NCBI GenBank assembly: GCA_003446295.1
Contig: DMBB01000232.1
Location: 1 to 5,216 of the forward strand
Length of the DNA stretch: 5,216 nt
Source of the DNA: Erysipelotrichaceae bacterium
GTDB taxonomy: Bacteria > Bacillota_I > Bacilli_A > Erysipelotrichales > Erysipelotrichaceae
Reading direction: 5' to 3'
The first letter of the stretch is position 1. Every line of letters starts with the position of its first letter. The position numbers were made by a program, and so were the translations under genes. The notes under the pieces were generated by a model that saw nothing but the letters and a program-made list of their open reading frames with translations, made no database searches and was not told where the DNA came from. Below are positions 1 to 5,216 of the stretch, in pieces.

Positions 1-564
1 CTGGAGGAACTGGGACTTGAGAAGGGCAGATACATTCTGGTCAGCGCGCACCGTGAGGAGAACATTGACCTGGAGGACAACTTCATGTCCCTGATGACAG
101 CGATCAATGACGTTGCGGAAACATATCAGATGCCTGTGATCTATTCCACGCATCCCCGCAGCAGAAAATGGATCGAGCAGAGAAACTTCAAGTTCCATCC
201 GCTGGTCCGCAATCTGCAGCCCTTCGGTTTCTTTGACTACAACCATCTGCAGATGAACAGCTACTGCGTGCTCTCTGATTCCGGAACGCTTTCCGAAGAG
301 AGCGCGATCCTCGGCTTCTACGGGGTGCTGATCCGTACAAGCACGGAACGTCCGGAAGCTCTGGATGCCGGATCCGTGATCCTGGGCGGAATTACCACGG
401 AATCGATCGAGCAGGCACTGGAAATGTCAGCTGCTATGCGTGACAACAATGAATTCAAAGCGCTCCCGCGTGATTATGAATATGAGAATGTTGCCCTCAA
501 GGTCGTGAAACTGATACAGAGTTATACGGATGTAGTCAACCGTACCGTATGGCTGAAGAAATAA
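1..564 (+). CDS. fnlC: UDP-N-acetylglucosamine 2-epimerase family (non-hydrolysing), FnlC/WbjD/Cap5G-like; 5'-truncated by window
   Basis: This is the C-terminal 187 residues of a cytoplasmic non-hydrolysing UDP-HexNAc 2-epimerase (WecB/MnaA superfamily, GT-B fold). Family members are about 370-380 residues, so roughly half is missing because the window starts inside the gene. The frame is open from base 1, and the internal ATG at 85 is not the real start. Visible motifs, numbered from base 1, are SAHREEN at 15-21, whose His17 matches the catalytic His of the WecB HRRE motif; STHPR near 47-51; PFGFFDYNHLQ near 74-84; and SDSGTLSEES near 92-101, the UDP-binding segment that reads TDSGG.QEE in WecB. 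SAHREEN, GFFDYN and the ending YTDVVNRTVW are, from memory, typical of FnlC/WbjD/Cap5G. Those enzymes convert UDP-2-acetamido-2,6-dideoxy-L-talose to UDP-N-acetyl-L-fucosamine. Family assignment is secure. The FnlC subtype is likely but not proven, and plain UDP-ManNAc synthesis (wecB/mnaA) is the alternative. The next gene follows after 12 bases, suggesting one operon. Confidence 0.9.
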   Translation: MEELGLEKGRYILVSAHREENIDLEDNFMSLMTAINDVAETYQMPVIYSTHPRSRKWIEQRNFKFHPLVRNLQPFGFFDYNHLQMNSYCVLSDSGTLSEESAILGFYGVLIRTSTERPEALDAGSVILGGITTESIEQALEMSAAMRDNNEFKALPRDYEYENVALKVVKLIQSYTDVVNRTVWLKK

Positions 565-576
565 ACGGAGAATCAT

Positions 577-2754
577 ATGGAAGGATTGACTTATTATATT
601 CAGAACTGGGATACGAATATGGTATCCATGGGGGCTGTCCTCTGCCTGATCCTGGTCGTTTCAGGATACTTTTACGGCAAGATCCTCCAGAACTTCATTG
701 AACCGCTGGAAAAGATCGATGCGACATTCCTGGGCATATTCCTGATTTTCGCGGTATTTGAGATCTTCATATTTGCCTGCGTATCGATGCAGCTGAGCAC
801 GAACCTCGCATATTTCCTGACTGCGTTCCTGATCCTGGCTTCGCCATTATTGTGTCTGTTGACATGGTCGAATGTCCTGCCGTCCTGGAACAACCTGTTC
901 GGACTGCTGACAGGACTGGGCGTGTCATATGTCCTGTTCATGACCGCAAAGGATCTGAACACGAACAACATCTTCTTCGACAGCATCCATTATCTGTCCG
1001 CCGTACTGGAAAGCAGCGTGCAGGATAAGTTCGCACATCTGAACTATTATGACGGCTCATTCATCTACGGTCTGGACCAGTTCCATGATTACGAAGGATT
1101 TGTCTATTTCTGGGGAATGCTGCTGAGATGGGTGAACAACCTCACGAAGTTCAGAGAATCCCTGACACCGGTCTATATCTGGGGCGCATCCTTTGTTTAC
1201 TGGATGGCGTTAGGCAATCTGATCTGGAACAGCGTCACAGTCGTCTTCAAAAAATGGTGGAAGATCATCGGCATCGCAGCTGCGATCGTGATCCTGTCGC
1301 CGTATTATACGAACTACTGGAACACAACGCTTGCCTTCTTCGGCAACTCACTCAGAACAGTGATCATCGGCTTCGGCGTGCTGCTTGCCTTCCTGTATCT
1401 GCAGGAAGAACATGACGGCTCGGTATTCATTGCCAATATGATCGTTACCTATGCGGCACTGTTCACGAGCTCCTCGGGATTCTTCCTGGAGGCGTTCATT
1501 GCAGCAGCTCTGTTCTTCTGCATGACATGGCTGAACGATGATAAACTCTCATCCTATGTCTGCTTTATCATTTCATGTCTGCCGCTCACGCATTTTGCGG
1601 CGATCATTATCCAGCCGTTCTCCATTGAATACTGGAAGGTGCTGCTGATGGGCGTTGTCCCGATCCTGGTGCTGCTTGTGATCGCACTGCTGATCCGCAA
1701 TCATCTGGATACATTCAACAAGATCATGCGATGGCTGCTGCCGGTCGCTTTTGTGGCTCTGGTTGTGCTGTCATTCCTCAACAGAAACGGTGAATTCCCT
1801 TATTCCTATTTCTTTGCCCAGAGGTCCAATATGGATATGTGCAATAACTTTACCGGAAACTATGAGGCAAGGGATCCGCTGAGAAACTATCTGCTTTACG
1901 GCATGCTGGCGCTGGTTCTGATCAGGCCGTCCAAGGAAATGGGATTCAAGTTCTTCCTGCTGATCCTGGCTGTGCTGTTCATCAACCCGCTGGTACAGCC
2001 TGCAATCTCGACATATGCGACATCCTATGTCTATTCCAGAGTATTCGATCTGGTCGTCAACCCGTTTACGATCACATTCCTGATCGGAAATATCATCAAC
2101 ATCCTCACCTTTGAGAACTACTGGTATATCGCGCTTGCAGGCATCCTGCCGATTGCAGGCATTGCCTATCTCTCCTATGACCTTGGCAGAGAAAACCTGG
2201 AAGTACCGTACACAAACAATTTGATCTTCAAAGAGGATGGATTTGACTGGGAAACAAAGGTCGCACCGGATTCCTGGGAACTGTATGACTGGATCAACCG
2301 GAACATTCCGAGAAACAATGAAGAACGGCCGATTTTCCTGTCACAGGATATCGGTCTGAAGGGATATGTCGCAGACATCGGCCTGGCATTCTCTTCCAGT
2401 GACTACAGAGACGCACTGGCTGATGAAGCGAAGTTTGAAGAACACCGCAAGATGCTCGGCATCCTGTATCCTGAGAAGCGCTACCGTGAAGATGAGATCA
2501 ACGGTGAAGCAGGTGACTACGCAGATCTTTCCGATACACTGATCAAGTATGAGGCGGAATACCTGATCATCCGCAATACGATCGCTCTGTGGGATGAGAG
2601 AGGCTGGTACAACAAGTCCTATCAGACCGTGATCAACAGCGGTCAGGCGGAAGTGCTCTATGAGAACGAAACATGGGCGCTGCTGAAGGTCAATCAGGAC
2701 TGGGAGCCTGCTCCTGCGGAAACAACAGAAGAAACAACTGAAGAAACAAATTGA
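577..2754 (+). CDS. Large polytopic membrane protein, putative GT-C-like glycosyltransferase of unknown specificity
   Basis: This 725-residue protein starts at ATG 577, with GGAG at 567-570 giving a 6-base spacer. I count about 15 hydrophobic segments by eye, near residues 16-34, 50-70, 77-97, 107-123, 197-220, 229-247, 258-275, 284-318 (probably two), 325-346, 353-373, 385-401, 436-450, 455-475, 492-510 and 516-534. A soluble domain of about 190 residues follows (535-725), probably outside the membrane. The loop after the fourth segment carries FFDSIHY (Asp135) and acidic/aromatic residues around 157-175. An acidic loop of this sort is where GT-C enzymes place catalytic Asp/Glu. The C-terminal domain opens with SWELYDWINRNIP (566-578), an arrangement I associate with polytopic glycosyltransferase-like proteins such as the YfhO or DUF6077 groups. 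That family link is from memory and unverified. The tail (711-725) is Pro/Glu/Thr-rich. Its place 12 bases after a sugar-nucleotide epimerase gene suggests a role in glycan assembly on the outer membrane face. A polymerase or other transporter-like role is not excluded. Confidence 0.85.
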   Translation: MEGLTYYIQNWDTNMVSMGAVLCLILVVSGYFYGKILQNFIEPLEKIDATFLGIFLIFAVFEIFIFACVSMQLSTNLAYFLTAFLILASPLLCLLTWSNVLPSWNNLFGLLTGLGVSYVLFMTAKDLNTNNIFFDSIHYLSAVLESSVQDKFAHLNYYDGSFIYGLDQFHDYEGFVYFWGMLLRWVNNLTKFRESLTPVYIWGASFVYWMALGNLIWNSVTVVFKKWWKIIGIAAAIVILSPYYTNYWNTTLAFFGNSLRTVIIGFGVLLAFLYLQEEHDGSVFIANMIVTYAALFTSSSGFFLEAFIAAALFFCMTWLNDDKLSSYVCFIISCLPLTHFAAIIIQPFSIEYWKVLLMGVVPILVLLVIALLIRNHLDTFNKIMRWLLPVAFVALVVLSFLNRNGEFPYSYFFAQRSNMDMCNNFTGNYEARDPLRNYLLYGMLALVLIRPSKEMGFKFFLLILAVLFINPLVQPAISTYATSYVYSRVFDLVVNPFTITFLIGNIINILTFENYWYIALAGILPIAGIAYLSYDLGRENLEVPYTNNLIFKEDGFDWETKVAPDSWELYDWINRNIPRNNEERPIFLSQDIGLKGYVADIGLAFSSSDYRDALADEAKFEEHRKMLGILYPEKRYREDEINGEAGDYADLSDTLIKYEAEYLIIRNTIALWDERGWYNKSYQTVINSGQAEVLYENETWALLKVNQDWEPAPAETTEETTEETN
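2719..2754 (+). repeat. 12-bp tandem repeat at the 3' end of the 725-residue membrane protein gene
   Basis: The unit GAAACAACAGAA (2719-2730) is followed by GAAACAACTGAA (2731-2742), 11 of 12 identical. A degenerate third unit, GAAACAAATTGA (2743-2754), matches the second at about 9 of 12 positions and contains the stop codon. It is in frame and encodes residues 715-725, reading ETTEETTEETN. Gain or loss of a whole unit would keep the frame and only change the length of the acidic Thr-rich tail. Confidence 0.85.
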
Positions 2755-2761
2755 CGGAGCG

Positions 2762-2790
2762 AAGCCTGCTGGTTATCAGCGGGCTTTCTT
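2762..2790 (+). terminator. Rho-independent terminator after the 725-residue membrane protein gene
   Basis: GCCTGCT (2764-2770) pairs with AGCGGGC (2778-2784) as a 7-bp stem with one G.U wobble. G2771-C2777 can add a pair, leaving a 5-base loop. A2763/A2762 can pair with T2785/T2786 below the stem. The 3' side runs into TTTCTT (2785-2790), a short interrupted U tract. It sits 7 bases after the stop codon at 2752-2754. The short U tract suggests incomplete termination, so some read-through into the next gene is possible. The opposite strand has no U tract in the right place. Confidence 0.68.
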
Positions 2791-2800
2791 CTGCTATAAT
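2773..2800 (+). promoter_or_regulatory. Sigma-A-type promoter with extended -10, overlapping the terminator
   Basis: TGCTATAAT at 2792-2800 is a consensus extended -10 (TG, one base, TATAAT). A candidate -35, TTATCA (2773-2778), matches TTGACA at 4 of 6 positions with a 16-base spacer. It is weak, but an extended -10 can compensate. The -35 lies in the loop and first base of the terminator's 3' arm, and the rest of that arm is in the spacer. The predicted transcription start, about 6-8 bases after the -10, is 2806-2808, at the very start of the next reading frame. It would drive the DUF6056-like gene and the MBOAT gene. Confidence 0.7.
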
Positions 2801-2808
2801 GAATCGTG

Positions 2809-4626
2809 ATGAAAATACAGGGGACATTTGAAAAAATAAGGGACAGGTTCTTTCATATGGCAAAAACAGGAAAAGGCAGGGCAATGATCGTCCTGTTTGT
2901 TCTGATGTTTGTGCTGAACTGTCTGGCTGTACAGACACAGGATGACCTGGGATATAAGATCAATAACGGTCTGTTTGATATACTGCACCGTGAATATATT
3001 CAGTACATGACGTGGACCGGCAGAACAACGGCGCATCTGATCGCCAGAAGCTTCCTGGCAATGCCGAAGTTCATTTTCAATATCTGCAATTCTCTCTGCT
3101 TTGTGCATCTCTGCGATCTGATGACAGCGCATGCGGTAGGAAAGAAAGAGAATGACAGCTGGCCGATCTTTTGCCTGGCTGCTTTGATGATCTTTTTGTT
3201 TGCGCCGCTGTTCGGACAGACGTGTCTGTGGGAAACAGGATCCTGCAACTATTTGTGGACGACGATGATCGTCATGCAGTTCCTGCTGAACTACAGACTG
3301 GCTGATGCAGGAGATGCACGTGAGCATTCATGGATCCTGATGTTCCTGGCAGGCATTCCTGCAGGATGGACCAATGAAAATACAGGCGGAGCACTGATCA
3401 TGATGATCGTCTTCCTGATGTTCATGCAGTATCTGCAGAAGAGTATCAGGCCATGGATGGTCTCCGGCTTGGCTGGTGCAATGCTTGGCTTTGTGATGCT
3501 GCTGATCGCACCCGGAAACAAAGTGCGTGCACAGGACTTCATCAGCACAAACGGCAAAGCCTATGATCTGATGCATGATTTTTACGGGATGCTGACGGTA
3601 TTTGACGGCGGACAGATCTGGATCTGGGTTCTGCTGGCTGTTTCCATCGCATTCCTTCTGACACAGAAAAACAGTCTGAAGACTGTCAGAACTTCTTTGT
3701 TCTATGCACTGGCTGGTGCTGCGGCAGTCGGCGCCATCATTCTTTCGCCGGTTCCTGTTCTGTATGACAGGTCCATGTTCGGCGGGACTGTGATGCTGAT
3801 CACGGCAATGCTCGTTGCTGCTGCAGCGGCAGAACTGAATGAAAACAGCCGCAAGGCTGCTGCGTCTGTCATGATGGTCATGGTGTTATTCAGCGGCTTC
3901 CGTTATCTCAGAGCCTGCGCGGACCTGGCTTATACCAGATACCAGCACACCAACAGGGAAGCCTATACAGCAGAACAGCGGAGTCTTGGAAACCTGAATC
4001 CGACGCTCCCCATCATCTACGATGAATTCATGACGCCGTACAATCCGATGTACGGTCTGGGAGATATCGGTTTCTTCAGACTGCTCTGGACAAACAAGTA
4101 TTATGCGGAAACGCATGGTTTGGAAAGCGTGCAGGCTACTGCGCTTGAGCGCTGGTCGCTGATCTATAAGAACGGTGATCCTGAACTGATGAACATTACG
4201 GAGATGTCGGATTATCTGGAAACTGCCATGAACAAGGGCTATACGCTGCTGATCAATTCCAGCTGGATCTCTTCTGATGTGTATGCGAATGAAGTCCATA
4301 TGCTGGAAAACGTCGGCCTGCAGATCGTGCAGAAGGGAACGATCCATATTGCGGCAGTTTATGAAAACGGCAGGATCGTCAATAAAGCCGTTTCTTCGAT
4401 GCCGGTCGATATTGAAGGCAATACTGCAGGCGGCTCATATTACTATATTTCATCCAATGACAATGTTTATTACAGCGACATTGTCGTAAACGGTGTTGAA
4501 TATACAAATGATAATGAAGGCGTCACCATCGTTGCGCTGGATGAACAGCATGGCAGGGTGGTCGATTCCATTACATTCTATCCGTGGAGCGATCAGGGCG
4601 GCATCCGCTATTATGTGGAGAAGTAG
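2809..4626 (+). CDS. DUF6056-like polytopic membrane protein with C-terminal ILEI/PANDER-like domain
   Basis: This is a 605-residue membrane protein counted from ATG 2809 (a GTG at 2806 is directly upstream). About 10-11 hydrophobic segments span residues 24-366, starting with 24-42. A large soluble region follows (about 370-605), probably outside the cell. Motifs fit my memory of DUF6056: Asp45-Asp46 just after the first segment, W-T-G-R at 69-72, W141 with GS..NY.W at 144-150, W187 with NEN at 189-191, APGN..R at 234-240 and DR at 320-321. The DD near the first external loop resembles GT-C glycosyltransferases, but the family's reaction is unknown. Residues about 535-595 resemble the ILEI/PANDER fold: I..NG at 558-562, GV.IV.LDE at 571-579, G..VDSI.F at 582-590. 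The start is uncertain. No Shine-Dalgarno precedes 2809, and the promoter's predicted transcript begins about there. ATG 2857 (residue 17) has AGGGACAGG upstream and may be the true start. The stop overlaps the ribosome site of the MBOAT gene 12 bases on. Confidence 0.88.
   Translation: MKIQGTFEKIRDRFFHMAKTGKGRAMIVLFVLMFVLNCLAVQTQDDLGYKINNGLFDILHREYIQYMTWTGRTTAHLIARSFLAMPKFIFNICNSLCFVHLCDLMTAHAVGKKENDSWPIFCLAALMIFLFAPLFGQTCLWETGSCNYLWTTMIVMQFLLNYRLADAGDAREHSWILMFLAGIPAGWTNENTGGALIMMIVFLMFMQYLQKSIRPWMVSGLAGAMLGFVMLLIAPGNKVRAQDFISTNGKAYDLMHDFYGMLTVFDGGQIWIWVLLAVSIAFLLTQKNSLKTVRTSLFYALAGAAAVGAIILSPVPVLYDRSMFGGTVMLITAMLVAAAAAELNENSRKAAASVMMVMVLFSGFRYLRACADLAYTRYQHTNREAYTAEQRSLGNLNPTLPIIYDEFMTPYNPMYGLGDIGFFRLLWTNKYYAETHGLESVQATALERWSLIYKNGDPELMNITEMSDYLETAMNKGYTLLINSSWISSDVYANEVHMLENVGLQIVQKGTIHIAAVYENGRIVNKAVSSMPVDIEGNTAGGSYYYISSNDNVYYSDIVVNGVEYTNDNEGVTIVALDEQHGRVVDSITFYPWSDQGGIRYYVEK
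2838..2847 (+). promoter_or_regulatory. Possible ribosome binding site for an alternative start at 2857
   Basis: AAGGGACAGG lies upstream of the in-frame ATG 2857. The AGG at 2845-2847 has a 9-base spacer; AAGGGA at 2838-2843 has a 13-base spacer, which is long. If used, the transcript from the promoter at 2773-2800 would have a leader of about 50 bases and the protein would start MAKTGKGR, losing 16 residues relative to ATG 2809. The upstream 17 codons contain two ATA, two AGG and a GGG, codons that are sparse in the rest of the gene, which weakly favours a non-coding leader. Confidence 0.45.
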
Positions 4627-4629
4627 GGA
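4625..4629 (+). promoter_or_regulatory. Ribosome binding site of the MBOAT gene, overlapping the preceding stop codon
   Basis: AGGGA at 4625-4629 shares its first two bases with the TAG stop at 4624-4626 and lies 9 bases before ATG 4639. It fixes the MBOAT start and suggests translational coupling with the DUF6056-like gene. Confidence 0.75.
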
Positions 4630-4638
4630 CAGTCTGTT

Positions 4639-5216
4639 ATGAGCTATACCTCTGTTTATTACTATGCATTGATCGCCCTGACTGTCGGTCTTTACTATGC
4701 TCTGAAGAAGCAGTACAGATGGATCATCCTGCTGGTTTCCAGCATGATCTTTTATGCGCTGATCATACAGAGTCCTTTCCAGATGGCATTGTTTGCGGCG
4801 GTGATCGTGATCAGCTGGTTCAGCGGAAAACTGATCGAACAGCACCCGGACCGCAGAACACTTTGGACAGGACTTGTTTTATCATTGCTGCCATTGCTGG
4901 CAGTGCGTCTGGACGCATGGCAGGTCATGTACCTGCACGGCTCAGCCAGACTGCTGGTACCTGCGGGCATCTCATTCTTCAGTCTGCAGGCAGCAGCTTA
5001 TCTTGTTGATATTTACAATGGAAAAATACAGGCTCAGAAGAATCTGCTGAGATACGCGCTCTTTATTGCCTGGTTCCCGCAGATCATTCAGGGACCGATC
5101 CCCCGTTATGAACAGCTGGCAGACCAGCTGAACCAAGGGCATGACTACGATACGGACCGCTTCATGAAAGGGATCCAGCTCATTATATGGGGCTTCTTCC
5201 TGAAGTTCATGATCGC
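4639..5216 (+). CDS. MBOAT family membrane-bound O-acyltransferase (DltB/AlgI-like); 3'-truncated by window
   Basis: The first 192 residues of an MBOAT protein are visible. The frame stays open to the window end, and complete AlgI/DltB-type proteins are about 380-500 residues. ATG 4639 is preceded by AGGGA at 4625-4629. The protein begins MSYTSVYYYA with hydrophobic segments near 5-21, 28-60, 76-90, 104-125, 137-152 and 177-192. Family signatures are GISFFSLQAAAYLVDIY at 110-126, PQIIQGPI.R at 147-156 and W184GFFLKFMI at 184-192, matching the GISF..FQ..SY..D.Y, FPQ...GPI and G..KK...AD blocks of AlgI/DltB/PatB-type enzymes. The catalytic His lies beyond the window. Such proteins carry an acyl group from a cytoplasmic donor across the membrane to an exported polymer, usually O-acetylating polysaccharide or, for DltB, D-alanylating teichoic acid. 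The glycan context favours polysaccharide O-acetylation (inference). A partner SGNH or AlgJ/DltD-like gene would be expected just downstream. It is probably cotranscribed with the DUF6056-like gene. Confidence 0.9.
   Translation, partial: MSYTSVYYYALIALTVGLYYALKKQYRWIILLVSSMIFYALIIQSPFQMALFAAVIVISWFSGKLIEQHPDRRTLWTGLVLSLLPLLAVRLDAWQVMYLHGSARLLVPAGISFFSLQAAAYLVDIYNGKIQAQKNLLRYALFIAWFPQIIQGPIPRYEQLADQLNQGHDYDTDRFMKGIQLIIWGFFLKFMI

Noticed and set aside
586..615. TTGACT at 586-591 as a possible internal -35
   Set aside because: The best -10 candidates around 609-615 match TATAAT poorly, and the site is inside the coding region.
859..887. Perfect -35 hexamer TTGACA at 859-864
   Set aside because: The 16-18 base spacing lands on C/G-rich sequence with no -10 resemblance. 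It is inside a coding region and looks like chance.
1128..1415. A 95-codon + strand open frame inside the 725-residue gene
   Set aside because: It is out of frame within a continuous hydrophobic coding region and its translation is Arg/Gln/His-rich nonsense.
2751..2756. TTGACG overlapping the stop codon as the -35 of the promoter with TATAAT at 2795
   Set aside because: The spacer would be 38 bases, far outside the 16-18 range. TTATCA at 2773-2778 fits better.
2794..3327. A 177-codon open frame on the minus strand
   Set aside because: It lies wholly antisense to the promoter region and N-terminal half of the DUF6056-like gene. Its translation is rich in Gln, His and Cys with no recognisable domain, and it would cover the promoter. 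It is a shadow of a real coding strand.
3886..4347. A 153-codon minus-strand open frame
   Set aside because: It is antisense to the C-terminal domain of the DUF6056-like gene, with no recognisable family, no ribosome site and no independent context.
4584..5009. A 141-codon + strand open frame overlapping the end of the DUF6056-like gene and the MBOAT gene
   Set aside because: It is out of frame with both genes, low in hydrophobic periodicity and without motifs. The frame at 4639 gives clear MBOAT signatures and has a ribosome site.

Overview
The window is a single-strand run of four genes, all on the + strand, from a surface or exopolysaccharide locus. It looks like a low-to-mid G+C Firmicute, about half G+C by eye. 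The reasons are the Shine-Dalgarno-type ribosome sites, the sigma-A-like TATAAT promoter, and a capsule-type sugar epimerase next to large multi-pass membrane proteins and an MBOAT acyltransferase. An Erysipelotrichia- or Lachnospiraceae-like host is a guess. No marker gene fixes the taxonomy. I see no tRNA, rRNA, CRISPR array, insertion sequence or origin.

Layout. Bases 1-564 hold the C-terminal half of a non-hydrolysing UDP-GlcNAc 2-epimerase family enzyme, closest by motif to the FnlC/WbjD/Cap5G branch that makes UDP-L-FucNAc. After 12 bases comes a 725-residue polytopic protein (577-2754). It has about 15 membrane segments and a soluble C-terminal domain of about 190 residues. I read it as an uncharacterised GT-C-like membrane glycosyltransferase. 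It ends in a 12-bp tandem repeat encoding a Glu/Thr tail. A 51-base gap follows, holding an intrinsic terminator and, overlapping it, a near-perfect extended -10 promoter. Next is a 605-residue membrane protein (2809-4626) with DUF6056-like motifs and what looks like an ILEI/PANDER-type beta domain at its C-terminus. Twelve bases later an MBOAT O-acyltransferase begins (4639) and runs off the window.

Working model (inference). The epimerase supplies a nucleotide sugar in the cytoplasm. The two large membrane proteins act on lipid-linked or exported glycan on the outer face of the membrane. The MBOAT protein passes acyl (probably acetyl) groups across the membrane to decorate that glycan. The terminator and promoter at 2762-2800 split the run into two transcription units: an upstream unit ending with the 725-residue protein, and a downstream unit of the DUF6056-like protein plus the MBOAT protein.

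The points most worth a second look are the terminator/promoter overlap and the uncertain start it creates at 2809 or 2857, the apparent ILEI-like domain fused to a membrane protein, and the parallel motif order in the C-terminal domains of the two large membrane proteins.
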